The notes under the pieces: generated by a model
Databases searched by the model: none
What the model saw: the letters and a program-made list of their open reading frames with translations, nothing else
What the model was told of the DNA's origin: nothing
DNA from: Gamsiella multidivaricata
Taxonomy: Eukaryota; Mortierellomycota; Mortierellomycetes; Mortierellales; Mortierellaceae
Length of the DNA stretch: 64,000 nt
Assembly (NCBI RefSeq): GCF_025024155.1
Contig: NW_026251786.1
Coordinates: 1 to 64,000, forward strand
Direction of reading: 5' to 3'
Made by a program: the position numbers and the translations under genes
Part shown: one piece after another, positions 1-10,300 of the stretch
How positions within the stretch are numbered: position 1 is the first letter of the stretch
How the letters are laid out: every line of letters starts with the position of its first letter

Positions 1-533
1 TTTTGGCCGAGAGGAGCTATGGAATGAGCGATGTAGTGCCACAGTAGCATGGGAAAAGTCCGAAGGCATATGCACGAGGATGAAGAAAGCCGGGGTCCAG
101 GTAGGAGGTGAGGCCTAGGGCTTTGTGAGACAACAACTTCAAGAGGAGGCTACGACAGCGGCGAGGAGGAGAGCAGACAGCCGCTTGGTGGACCATCTCC
201 AGGGAAACGTGGTGTTGAACGAGATGGAGAGAGGAAGGAGGATAAAATTCATATTGGCCCGTGATCTTGACTAGGAGAGGATCCATCAGACCCGACAAGT
301 TACGTAGCAGTTTTGGGTCCCGGCTTAAGTATTAGAAACCATGCGACTCAGAATGTGCATCATAGGTATTTGGTCCCTCATTTTACATTAGTTTAGTAGG
401 GGCCTTTTGTTAGCTATCTTTCGGTAACTATCGGCCGGCTGACAGTCCAAGCCGAGGCTTGGACAATGCAGCCTGTGGCACGCCTGCACGTCTGGGGGGA
501 TCTGGCGTCAATAAAAAAAAAAAAAAAAAAAAA
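1..533 (+). mobile_element. 3' end of a non-LTR (LINE-like) retrotransposon, copy 1
   Basis: The segment matches 40708-41237 almost base for base (about 27 differences by eye, mostly transitions) and ends in a poly-A tail at 511-533. It holds the last ~90 codons of the element's ORF (stop at 271-273), then the 3' UTR. Relative to the second copy, a C-to-T type difference creates a premature stop at 116-118, so this copy is dead. The 5' part lies outside the window, so truncation and its target-site duplication cannot be judged. A perfect 3' UTR hairpin sits at 445-464. Confidence 0.85.
445..464 (+). other. 3' UTR stem-loop of the retrotransposon (copy 1)
   Basis: GTCCAAGC, loop CGAG, GCTTGGAC: an 8-bp perfect stem with a tetraloop, about 45 bases before the poly-A. 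The same hairpin is present unchanged in copy 2 at 41152-41171. Some LINEs use such a 3' hairpin for recognition by their own reverse transcriptase; that role is inferred here. Confidence 0.6.
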
Positions 534-578
534 GCTGGGTAATATGCTAAAAAAAAGATGAGAGACAAAAAGGCGATC

Positions 579-2303
579 CTAATAGGCAATACGAACGTTC
601 TCATCCCAACTCTCTTCTACTTCCTCCTTTCCCTCCTGTGTCGCCGCCACCGCTCTCCTCTGCATCTTCCTCTGTGCCCTATTCAAGATCGGATACAAGG
701 TCTCCCTGCCATACCAGGCCTTCTGCCTCGATGCCGCAATCCTCGACATCGTCGACTTGCCACTCCCAACTAATTCGTCCGCGTGTGCCAGCACTGCCGC
801 ATCGATCATGGCCGGCCCGAATGGGCCCCACAACCCTGCTGTCCCATACTTCTCATGATCGAATCGATGCCATCCCAGCTCCTGGAGCTTTCGGAAATCG
901 TGCTCGGAGGTTGTGTCTGTAGTCACGATGACGGGTAGTCGGGAGACGAGTCCGCGCTTTGCAGCGGCCTCCCGTGCGCGGTCCACGGCGTCGATGTAGC
1001 GCTCGAATGGGATCAGACATGAGTCCATGCTATCACTGCGGCATTTCGAACCAATGTCGCCCCTACGCAGATGCAGAGCGATATGGGGGATCCGTGTCAG
1101 GGGTGCTGCGATGTTCTCCGCCGCTGGGTTGACGATCACTCCGGACTCTGTTGCGTCCTCGTTCAGGTTCTTGGGGAGGCTCATCTCGATGGGAACTTCC
1201 AATTCCGGGAGCACCTTTTCCCCGGGATCGTCGTTGACGGTAACGACGATTCCTTGATCGCGTTGCAGCTCCTCGTTGACCTTCTCAGTCGCATACCTCA
1301 TTATTTGCGGTACGAAATGGATGTGCTTCCCAATCTCGTTCCAGATTCGGTTTGAGTGCCCAGGGTCCTTGAGCATGAAGGCATTGCTGAACATCAACAC
1401 ATGGTCCTCGTTATCGGCATATCGCGCCAACAAGTCATCTATTACGATCAAGTCGTCGAGTCCCAAGGTGAGGCCTTTCAGATTTGTGTTGTAGACCTTC
1501 ATTCCAGGTTTCAATGGCGGTGCTCGCTGGAAGATCAGTTGGAGCAAGAAATGCCAACGAAAGATCTTGGCCGAATAATTAGTTCCGTGATCCGGCCCTT
1601 CATACCCGTCAACGATTTGACAGGTCAGGTTCTCAGCAACTTGATCCCAGGCCTTCAGCACGAGCTCATAGTCATGCTTTCCAGCAGAGGCTCTGGCCTT
1701 ATCCGCAACTGCTCGGTCGCGCCCAATGATCCGTTGAGTTGCAGTCAAGGGTCGAATAAGATCCCATTCGACTACAGGCACGCCTGTGAGGTGTGTGAAT
1801 CTCGGTAGATCAAAGTAGTTGGACCAACGTTGGTGTGTATTTTCGCGATCGTGCGAGTTGGAAACAATGGGTGGGAGGATGAGGGTTCTGTTGAGCTTCT
1901 GGGAGATGAAGGCCACGATTTCGAAGGCCATGAATTGGTTGGTGAGTCCAGCGTAGGGTAAGTAGGAGAGGTATTTGGTGTTGGGGTCGAGTAAGGAGAC
2001 AGCAGGCTCAAGAGGTCCGAGAGTTGAGGGATATGTGAGTTTATAATTTACATGGTTCTTATGCTTCTTATCAATGTGCTCCTCATGGAGACCTTGTTGC
2101 TGTAGTTGGTGCCGATCTGTAGAGGAGGGGAATAGGGAAGGGGAGGATGAGGACGAGGGATAACTGAAGTCGGGGTCGAGGGCGCAGATGTTGCTTAGGA
2201 GGGCCCAGGCAGAGATGAGGAGGACGAGTACGAGGGCGACGAATGTCCGGGACCGGGGCCTACAACTTTGGCCTATTCCGCTGTATGCTGTGTCTTTCCT
2301 CAT
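579..2303 (-). CDS. GDP-fucose protein O-fucosyltransferase-like type II membrane protein
   Basis: Single-exon gene for 574 residues. A signal anchor (about residues 20-38, FVALVLVLLISAWALLSN) follows a short basic N-terminus, giving a type II Golgi/ER topology. The lumenal part begins with an O-fucosyltransferase-type motif (YLSYLPYAGLTNQ, about 111-123) and carries the GDP-fucose-binding HLRRGD motif at 411-416. Near the C-terminus a block with TTDTTSEHDF and GSGKSTMSR resembles the end of the fold. Family knowledge: these enzymes transfer fucose from GDP-fucose to protein Ser/Thr or act in related glycan pathways; the acceptor here is unknown. It is transcribed divergently from a GDP-fucose transporter, which supports the call. 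Low-complexity Ser-rich stem at about 45-65. Confidence 0.8.
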   Translation of the reverse strand: MRKDTAYSGIGQSCRPRSRTFVALVLVLLISAWALLSNICALDPDFSYPSSSSSPSLFPSSTDRHQLQQQGLHEEHIDKKHKNHVNYKLTYPSTLGPLEPAVSLLDPNTKYLSYLPYAGLTNQFMAFEIVAFISQKLNRTLILPPIVSNSHDRENTHQRWSNYFDLPRFTHLTGVPVVEWDLIRPLTATQRIIGRDRAVADKARASAGKHDYELVLKAWDQVAENLTCQIVDGYEGPDHGTNYSAKIFRWHFLLQLIFQRAPPLKPGMKVYNTNLKGLTLGLDDLIVIDDLLARYADNEDHVLMFSNAFMLKDPGHSNRIWNEIGKHIHFVPQIMRYATEKVNEELQRDQGIVVTVNDDPGEKVLPELEVPIEMSLPKNLNEDATESGVIVNPAAENIAAPLTRIPHIALHLRRGDIGSKCRSDSMDSCLIPFERYIDAVDRAREAAAKRGLVSRLPVIVTTDTTSEHDFRKLQELGWHRFDHEKYGTAGLWGPFGPAMIDAAVLAHADELVGSGKSTMSRIAASRQKAWYGRETLYPILNRAQRKMQRRAVAATQEGKEEVEESWDENVRIAY

Positions 2304-3122
2304 AGGGGAAATATCTTGGGATCGAGACTATGTACCAATCCGTTCGATCGAGGATGAAAAAGATGGGGTGTGTTGAGGAGAAAAGGGTGAAGAGTGAAAA
2401 GTGAAAAGTGCAGAGTGAAGAGTGAAGAGTGAAAAGTGCAGAGTGAAGAGTGAAAAGTGCAGAGTGAAGAGTGAAGGGCGAAAAGTGCAGAGTGAAGAGT
2501 GTGGAAGAGTGCAAAGGGCGTGAGGGCTGTGAGGAGAGTGAGGATGGGGACCGGGGAAAGACAGGGGTGAAAAGGAACGAAAGGACCCCACCCCCTCTCG
2601 CTCTCCAGGTTTCCTTTTGTTGTGTTCGTTGTGTTCATTGTGTTCATCGTGTTCATCGTGTTTCATACCTTCACAGTGGTCGTCCTCGGATAATAGATAG
2701 GCTACAGTGGAATGGCACGTTTTTTAGGTGACAACCAGGTCTGTGCGCAGAGTCTAGTCTCGACCCAGCCCTTTCTGTCTGTTAAGGAGGCCAGAAACAT
2801 CATGTTTCCATTTTTGGCCACCTACAGTAGAAGGGCCTATGCGCTGTGCTTTTGTACCACGTTCCAATTCCAACGGCCGAACGGAACGAATGGGAGGCCG
2901 CGACAAGATAAGCTATTTTTAACACATATAGGGCGGACGGAAAAAGAGTGTTTGATTTTCTTACTGCACTTGGTGGCGTCCATCTGCACCATCGCTTCCC
3001 TCTTTTGTTATTTCATCATCATCCTTCATCATCCTTCATCCTTTCATCCCGCCCCCTGTTCATCATCATCTATAATAACGAACCCTTCATCCCTCCCAAG
3101 GATATTACATCGCTATACAAAC
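2304..3122. promoter_or_regulatory. Shared divergent promoter region of the fucosylation gene pair
   Basis: This 819-bp space separates the two start codons of the O-fucosyltransferase-like gene and the GDP-fucose transporter. It holds a purine-rich minisatellite near 2390-2512, a GTGTTCATC-type repeat at about 2615-2665, and a pyrimidine-rich CATC/TTCATCC stretch at 3001-3110 just upstream of the transporter start. No transcription-factor site was identified. Confidence 0.5.
2390..2512. repeat. Minisatellite of GAGTGAA(A/G)AGTGCA-type units
   Basis: Tandem, imperfect units of 7, 14 and 21 bases built from GAGTGAAGA and GAGTGAAAAGTGCA. All open frames through it are repeat artefacts. It begins about 85 bases upstream of the O-fucosyltransferase-like start codon. 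Confidence 0.85.
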
Positions 3123-4508
3123 ATGCCCTCCGCAAGTAGTCTAGGCCTCACTGAGCGCCAGGCGGTCATCCTCACCGTCGGCTTTTAGTAAGACCTTGTT
3201 CCTTGGCCTTCAATTGCTCAACGTGTGTATCCACGGACCAACTGCTAATCAACTGTACTGCAAACACTTCACATCAATGTACTTCCTCGTTTATCCAGCA
3301 TGGTCACAGCCTTGGTCATGGTCAGCTGCAATAAGGTAACATAACGGGACAGCAACCGCCTTTTTAATTACTCGATCGTAACTACTTAAATATAAATTGC
3401 TCACAGTCAATGTATTTTTTTTTTTTTTTTGTTATATTTCAAATTAGTGGGCACTTAATACCATCGAGCTGCCGTGGCTGCTGCTGTGGTGTCAGATGCT
3501 GATTGCCGTCCTATTGCTCAGGGTCACAAACTACACGGGGGTGCTCAGAATGCCCAAGATTGAGACCCACGTCGCTCAGGCCCTCATCCCCCTGATTGCC
3601 ATCAACGTGCTCGGACTAGGTGTCAACACCCTCTGTCTGGTGTATGTCGATACCTCGTTCTATCAGGTAAATGGCCCAGAGATTGTTCGGCTCTATTGAC
3701 AGGACGAGAGATTAAACATGCATGCTTTGTCTTTTGGATGGAGTAAACTGGCTAACCTGCCATTGTTTCTGCACCTTCGTTTTGATCTTTGTCCACGCGC
3801 TGTGAATAGATTGCTCGTGGATTGGTCTTGCCCTTCACTGTCATCTTCGCCTATGTCTTGCTCGGACAGCCCTCTGCTCAGCTTGTCCTCGTCTCCTGCT
3901 TCATTGTTTTCTGCGGATTCTACACTGGAGTGACAACAGAAATCAATGTCTCGCACATTGGCGTCTTCTTCGGCATTATCTCCTCCGTTACCACCTCGCT
4001 CCACGCCATCGTCATCAAAAGGTCATTGGGCTCTGTCAACAACTCATCAATCGACCTCGTCTACTACAATAATGTCCTCTCGCTCCTCGCTACCACTCCT
4101 ATTGTGTTCTTGAGCGGTGAAATCACCTTGGTGGCCGAACGTTTCGCGGCTGATGGTTTCCAGGCCTTCCACAGCTTCTTGTTCGCAGCGTTCATCACCG
4201 GTATCTTTGGCTTCCTGGTCAACCTGGCCGGTTTCATGCAGATCTCAAAGACCTCACCCACCACACATATGATCTCGGGGGCCGTTCGCGGGGTGTTGCA
4301 GACCCTCCTCGGCTATTTTGCATTCGGTGACATCATCACCTCAGGTCGCCTGATTGGCATTGTGCTGATTCTCAGCGGCGGTGCCCTTTACACATGGGCC
4401 AAGGACCAGGAGATGCGGGCCAATATCAAGCCTACTTATATCCCCATGACCCAGCAGGACGTCGATGGCGACGATGGTGACCACAGGGACAAGGTCGGCA
4501 AGGCGTAA
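3123..4508 (+). CDS. GDP-fucose transporter (SLC35C1-like)
   Basis: Four exons: 3123-3187, 3299-3335, 3448-3666 and 3810-4508; all phases join, giving 339 residues. It belongs to the nucleotide-sugar/triose-phosphate transporter superfamily, with about ten hydrophobic helices. Landmarks of the GDP-fucose branch are visible: NKW after the first helix, a block reading ARGLVLPFTVIFAYVLLGQ at the start of exon 4, a YYNN motif, and a C-terminal TSPTTHMISGAVRG segment that fits the nucleotide-sugar site. Family role: exchange of cytosolic GDP-fucose for lumenal GMP in the Golgi. The C-terminal tail is short and acidic. AATAAA-like polyadenylation signals follow at about 4660-4675. The head-to-head O-fucosyltransferase neighbour would use the imported sugar. 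Confidence 0.88.
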
Positions 4509-4877
4509 AGACAGATCCGCAAATAGAAAGAAAAAAAATCCATTCAAGCGGGTATCCAGGTGCATCATCACAGCATATTCATTAACGACTAACATTAGAC
4601 GCCATTCATGACACCTTCAGGTCATTTTGTATCATCTTTTTTTTCACCATCGTTCAGTAAAAAATAAAATAAAGGAGAAGAACCTGCTGGTCTTTTAAGT
4701 AAATCCGTACGCACATTGTGGAGAGCGACGTTTAATGTGAAACAAGGGCAGTTGGGCCCTGACCCTCTATTTATACAAGCCAGAATTTTTTATTTAAATG
4801 GGGTGAACTGCCTGCCATTTTTCCAGTTCCAGTAATAAGTTTCGCCCTCATTCGTCCCAAATCAAGGGACACGCATC
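4509..4877. other. Intergenic, 369 bp
   Basis: 3' UTR of the transporter (A-rich polyadenylation signals near 4660-4675) and 5' region of the methyltransferase gene. No other feature seen. Confidence 0.6.
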
Positions 4878-6662
4878 ATGGCCTCGAGATTCTTCCTCTC
4901 CATCCCCGACGCGATCCCTGTCAAGGAACCTTATGAGGAAGTCTTCTCGCTCTTCACTACCGAGACCTCCCAGGCCCCCTGGGCCCATAACCGGTCCGTC
5001 TCACAGCAGTCAGCCCGACTCGAGATCGAGCTCGATTTCACCCCTGCACCCTCGCCTGCCCTGAGCCAGCCTGGGTCCAGACCCGATTCTCGGTCAGGGT
5101 CGTACTTTTCGCCCACGACCGCTAAGGATACCGACACCGCAGGCAATGACGCAATATTAATCCCAGGACCTATCACCGGAGGCTCAGGATTGGAATCTGA
5201 TGAATATAATAACGGCTACTCAATTTCAACATCGCCATCCCCTTTATCGCCAACGTTACCAATGACACCAAAAGAGTCAGAGATTGGGATTAACAGCAGC
5301 AATAGCAGCTTTATTTCACCTTTGCCTGGCAGTATACCAAAGGTCAAGAGTCCCGCTGCTCGAGCTATCCTCGGGGGTCGTAAATCCAGTCGGATGAACA
5401 ATGGCGGCGTTGGCGGATCAAGATCTGCAAAGGTAGCGACGGTATCCCTAATCAACAAGAAGCCTGTCGTCATCCATCAATCCCTCTCTACATTGTCTCA
5501 GCCGGGTCAAACAGGAACAGTTGTCTGGGACAGCAGTATTCTTATGGCCAAGTTTTTGCTGTCGATCAAGGGGCTGACTACAGGGTGCTATCGATCGCAG
5601 CAGAAAGAGAGGCGCGTGCGGGAGGCCCGGATCAGACAGGATCAAAGGACACGGCAGGGCCAGATCCGGAAATTGGAGGAACAAGCCGAGCATTTGGCGG
5701 TATCAGTTGAAGGCGATCTGAAAGTCAAGCCTGGAGAGGAGGAGAGCTCAGCGGATGAGGATCAGGAGTACAGCGCAAGCGACGATGATAGGAGCGATGA
5801 CTATGATGATGACAAGGATGACTCAGAGGTGGGCGATGGAGAGGATGATGACATGTTGATATTCGATCCTGCTGAAACTAGTATTCTTGAACTCGGATCC
5901 GGATGCGGCCTGCTTGGAATTGTGATGGCCGATCTCTGTCAGGACCTCTTACTGACTGACCAGAAACCTGTCCTGCCTCTACTTGTCAAGAATTTGCGCA
6001 AGAACTTGGATAAGAAACACTTTGACCAGCATTCGACCTCAGCATCGACCACACCAACCGGGGCATACTCACCAGCGACTGCGTCGAGAAAGAAGGAACG
6101 CTTTAGCGATATTATTGACCTGGGCAGTTCTGGCATCAAGCCTTGCCATATCCAAGTACAGGAGCTGATATGGGGACAGAGTTTGGATCAAGACTTGAAG
6201 CGTGGCCTTGGCTTGGATTACATCGTGGCCACAGATGTTGTCTACAACGAATCCATTATTCCGAAGCTCGTCCATACACTCAAAGAGCTGTGCGAGATCC
6301 GCGAACGCGTCCCCCAGGAGTTTCAACAGGGTCAGGGTGAGCATTTCGATCGCTTACAAGAGATGCTATCGTTCTCTTTTACGTTGGAGGGCTCAGGCAG
6401 AGGTGGTCATCATGATCCTGATGACGAGGAAGCGATGGGAAAGCGACGGAGTAGAAAGATGAGACGGATGCTGGATAGGACCGTGGTTTTGATCGCTCAA
6501 GAGCTACGTACGGATTATGTTCATCTCGCGTTCCTGGAAAGTCTTGAGCAAGCAGGCTTTCGTATGGTTCGGATGCCGAAGCAGATGATGGGCGCGGACT
6601 ATCAGAGCGGATATGTTATCTATGCATGCTTCATAAAGCGCAACCACTCCATGGCACAGTAG
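4878..6662 (+). CDS. METTL21/EFM-like protein methyltransferase (Methyltransf_16)
   Basis: Single-exon gene for 594 residues; the start is in a good context (CATCATGGCC). A Ser/Pro-rich disordered region fills about residues 40-195. The seven-beta-strand methyltransferase core follows: VVWDSSILMAKFL before motif I, then ILELGSGCGLLGIVM (about 335-349) as the SAM-binding loop, and DYIVATDVVYNESI as the family's DxxY-like post-strand-4 motif. An acidic linker (about 285-330) interrupts the domain just before motif I, and a basic insert lies near 520, so the protein is about twice the usual family length. Family members methylate lysines on elongation factors, chaperones or p97; the substrate here cannot be named. 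Confidence 0.8.
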   Translation: MASRFFLSIPDAIPVKEPYEEVFSLFTTETSQAPWAHNRSVSQQSARLEIELDFTPAPSPALSQPGSRPDSRSGSYFSPTTAKDTDTAGNDAILIPGPITGGSGLESDEYNNGYSISTSPSPLSPTLPMTPKESEIGINSSNSSFISPLPGSIPKVKSPAARAILGGRKSSRMNNGGVGGSRSAKVATVSLINKKPVVIHQSLSTLSQPGQTGTVVWDSSILMAKFLLSIKGLTTGCYRSQQKERRVREARIRQDQRTRQGQIRKLEEQAEHLAVSVEGDLKVKPGEEESSADEDQEYSASDDDRSDDYDDDKDDSEVGDGEDDDMLIFDPAETSILELGSGCGLLGIVMADLCQDLLLTDQKPVLPLLVKNLRKNLDKKHFDQHSTSASTTPTGAYSPATASRKKERFSDIIDLGSSGIKPCHIQVQELIWGQSLDQDLKRGLGLDYIVATDVVYNESIIPKLVHTLKELCEIRERVPQEFQQGQGEHFDRLQEMLSFSFTLEGSGRGGHHDPDDEEAMGKRRSRKMRRMLDRTVVLIAQELRTDYVHLAFLESLEQAGFRMVRMPKQMMGADYQSGYVIYACFIKRNHSMAQ

Positions 6663-7397
6663 AAAAACCAGCGCAACAGCAATTGCCTGTGATCAAACCT
6701 TTTACGTGGCACTACCCAAAAACAATTATTCTTGCATGGATTTTGTGCTAGCCTCCATAACTGCAAACACAGCAATTTAGCTGAATTGAGTTATGCCTAC
6801 CCTCTTAAGCCTGGGTAACAAATAAACTCGTGTCATACTAGTCCCTAGCATTCCGTGCACAGAAACAAACATGATGGCCATGTCGCATAACTGCAAGAGA
6901 TCCCATAGCAGGTTTAGGTGCTGCTTTCTGTATGTCTAAAATGAGGGAAATGCGTGCGTGTGGTCTTTGGTCTAAAATGTGGAAATGGTCTATCGAGCAA
7001 TCTTATCCATTGGGGGACATGCTTGATATGAATAGAAAAAAAGGGAGAGGGCGAGGGCAGCGGTAAAGACCAGCGGTAATCTTCAGAAGCGATAGGGTTT
7101 TTCTCCCGAAGAAAACCGCGAGATTAAGGCCCAGCTCGTGGTATTTTACCTCAACCCACAGTCGCAACGACGGGCCAAGCGAGGTACTCGAGGACGTTAG
7201 CGAAGCCGATAGATCCTCCTCCTTTTTGTTTCCTTCACCTTCGGTCTCTTTCACCCAGCACTCCACCATCGCGACGCCAAACGGGGAAACGCCCTCTACT
7301 CCAACGCTAACGATTGTCCAGGCACCCACACCGTACAAGGGGAAAATAACGAGTTCGTCGATCACATCGGACACAGGGTAGAATACGGGGCGGCGAC
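6663..7397. other. Intergenic, 735 bp
   Basis: 3' region of the methyltransferase gene, then the 5' region of the channel gene. A 123-codon minus-strand open frame at 7003-7374 has no recognisable domain and probably reflects the leader of the + strand gene read backwards. Confidence 0.5.
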
Positions 7398-10300
7398 ATG
7401 GCGGACAGCATCGATAAGGCGGCCCAAGGAAATGCCAGCCAGGGACCTCTGGCTCTCGCCGATATGAAGTCCCTCGCTGTTCTGGAAATATCAGGGGACC
7501 GCGCAGGGTTACTATCTACCCCAGATAAAACCAGCGGGGCAAAGGCAGGACTTGAACAGGAAGAACCTATCAAGAGGGCAATGATGGAGGAGGACAAAGG
7601 GAAAGACGGAAATAGCCATGAGGAAAAGGAGGAGGAAGAAGAGGAGGAGGAGCCCCCAATAGCGGAGATCCTGGAATGGAGGGCCACAATCAACGCCTTT
7701 CAATCGCTAACAGGTATGAAACTAGGATCTTGAACACACAAGTTAGCCGAACAGTACCCTCCCCTTAGGCCGTTCAACCAGTCACTCATAATGTTCGTGG
7801 AGGTTCTCTAGCTATCCGCCGATGGTATTTCAAGCCTGGCAAGAAGGAATGGTGTATTGGCACTAATAGGTATGTTCACAATTAAGTCTTTTTTTTTTGT
7901 ATACTTGTGTCGACTGCAGAATGGTTATTCAAGCACCTCATCGATACTCGTTCAAACTTCAATGACAGGCCGACAAAACCAACAACAGTCGACGCTAGAA
8001 ACCTGTGGATGGCTGAACTAGCTATGGATGGCATCGAGCCTGGCAGCTATGAGCTCGTGATCTGTATCTCTCTTAAGGACATGGATGTCGATACTATCGA
8101 GAGCATAACCACCGATTGCTGGCCGGCATCTTCAAAAGGATTTTTTTATAGCACGGTATGCTTATCCTGACAGGAATCGCATGGATAGCCTGTTGTTGCA
8201 TTCTTATGATGTGCGTCGCCCGCAGTATCGTAATAACGTTGGCTATCATTCTAGGAAAACGCGACTGCGACACTGATAGAGAAGGCCGAGGCACGACGGT
8301 TCCGTAAGTGGAATCAATGCTTGGAATGGATAGGAACGAAAGCTAATCGTATGTCTAACCTTGACGGGAACCTGACATCGCGTGTTGCTCTCTTGTCTTA
8401 ACTGCAGCGAAGGATGACTTTGCACGATTACGACTGTACCGACCAATCGGCCATCAGTTGGGAAGGTGTCAATTCTTCTCGATATCCCTTATAGCCGAGG
8501 CAGGTGCGGACCCTACGCCTTCGTTCGAAATTCATTACATCGAAGTGCAACCGATCCAGCATCGATCCACAGAAGTAAACAGAGGTACAAAGGCTGTGGG
8601 ATCAAATTGTAGAGCGAGCGGATGTCCTAAACAAAGATTCTGAAGTGATCGACTGACATCAAATACATGGTATCTAGATCACCTGGTGTTCGGCGACGAC
8701 AACCCCAGCCAAATCATCAGCGTGGGACCCAGTGATGGGGTGTCGAACGAGCCGGTCGAGATCCGCGCATACGATCTTTCCGATACTGGAGACTATGCGG
8801 GGACGCTCTACATCTCGAATAGCATTGCACATGTGGACATGTGGGACCTGCGAACAAAGGCTGGTCAGTACGATACCAGCTCGCCTCAGTTTTTCAAGAC
8901 GCCTTTTGCGCAGACCACCTTTGAGGTGCCACCATCGCTGACAGATTCGCTGAATAGCTTGACTATCTCTATCAGCATGTCCGCTTTCGGGTCCCAGATG
9001 ACTGTGTCTACTATCACCAAAGTGGGAGATGAAGAGGGCATTCCCTTTCGCGTCTACAGGTGTTCTCCCACAGCTCCTGCTGATAAAGACCTTTCGCGAC
9101 CATGGCCTCTCAAGAAAGCAACGACAATCTGCGACGGCGAGTACTTCAACCTCATCTCTTTTCACCGGAGCGATCCTGAAAGCACCGACGAGGAGGACGA
9201 AAGGTTCTGGACATGCGATGGATGTGTCTTCACCGTCTACAGCACCAAGGGTAGGTGGGCGCTGCTCTACTCCCTCCAGATGCAATGGAAGGCGGATGCC
9301 TTGACCGCGCAAACGGTTCTTACCAGCATTCAGGGACGGTATTTTGCATGGACAGGTTCAAGAGGCGCAATCTCTATTTGGGACTTTGATACCGGCAAAC
9401 TCGTCTCTCATATATTTACTGGAGACAACAGCAATGCAGCGTACCCCTCTTTATCGCCGGACGGATCCAAGGTGGCTCTCTCAGTGAAGGGAACGATTCA
9501 GATCCGGGACACTCTCACCGGCATCAAGCTTGGTATCTTCAAGAAAGGTCTGAACGACGGTAACTTCTACGAGGTTGCCTTTGGTCGCGATCACTTCATG
9601 GCTTTCAACGCGGAAGTATCCACGTCGTCCAGGCAGCTGCGGCATAACATGAGGAGCATTGTCCGAGCCAGAGACCTAGCTATCGTCAAGATCCACCAAA
9701 TTCGTGAAGACTATCGTTTCCAGTATCCGCAGACAGGCCATGATCCAGTGTTTGCGTACTCTCACGTATGTACAGCGTTGTCTTGCTTTACTTAACATTA
9801 TCTGTATAAAACTCTGCGTTAACCCTGTTAATCCCTCGTTCTCGCTCTCTAGGGACCGAATCTGAATATTGTCAAACTGGGCCCGATCTTATCTCCAGCT
9901 CCATGTATCGAATGTGGAGGCGATGGTGTCTGCGAAAGCAAGGTCATTGCATCATACACGTTGCATCAAAACTGCTATTACGAGCTGGAGAACTCGGCTG
10001 GTTCAAAGTTCGTGCTATCATCCGATATCCAAAGTATCTTTGGCAGGTCCACGAAGGTGGTGGGGGTATTTATTCAAAACGAGGATAGAGAGAAAGAAGG
10101 CGAGGAGGACGCCAAGAAGGATGGCGAGGAAGATGAGGAAGGCGAGGACCGGGAGATTGTAAGAAGCATGATTATCCCCGTTGGAAGCAACGTGTCCAGC
10201 TACACCGCCTTCTTTCTTCCCGAGACATCGCAGCTGGGAATCGTCACAGATGGAACTGGATATTTGCAGTTGTGGACCCTGTCGGCGAAGGGCCCTAGAG

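Noticed and set aside
2260..2666. Three overlapping minus-strand open frames rich in HSALFTLHF-type repeats
   Set aside because: They are translations of the GAGTGAAAAGTGCA minisatellite; length depends on repeat unit size, not coding constraint.
9020..9310. Small + frames inside the propeller exon
   Set aside because: Out-of-frame shadows with no domain.
8674..9312. 212-codon minus-strand frame
   Set aside because: Antisense shadow of the propeller exon of the channel gene, which has correct splice phases and recognisable motifs.
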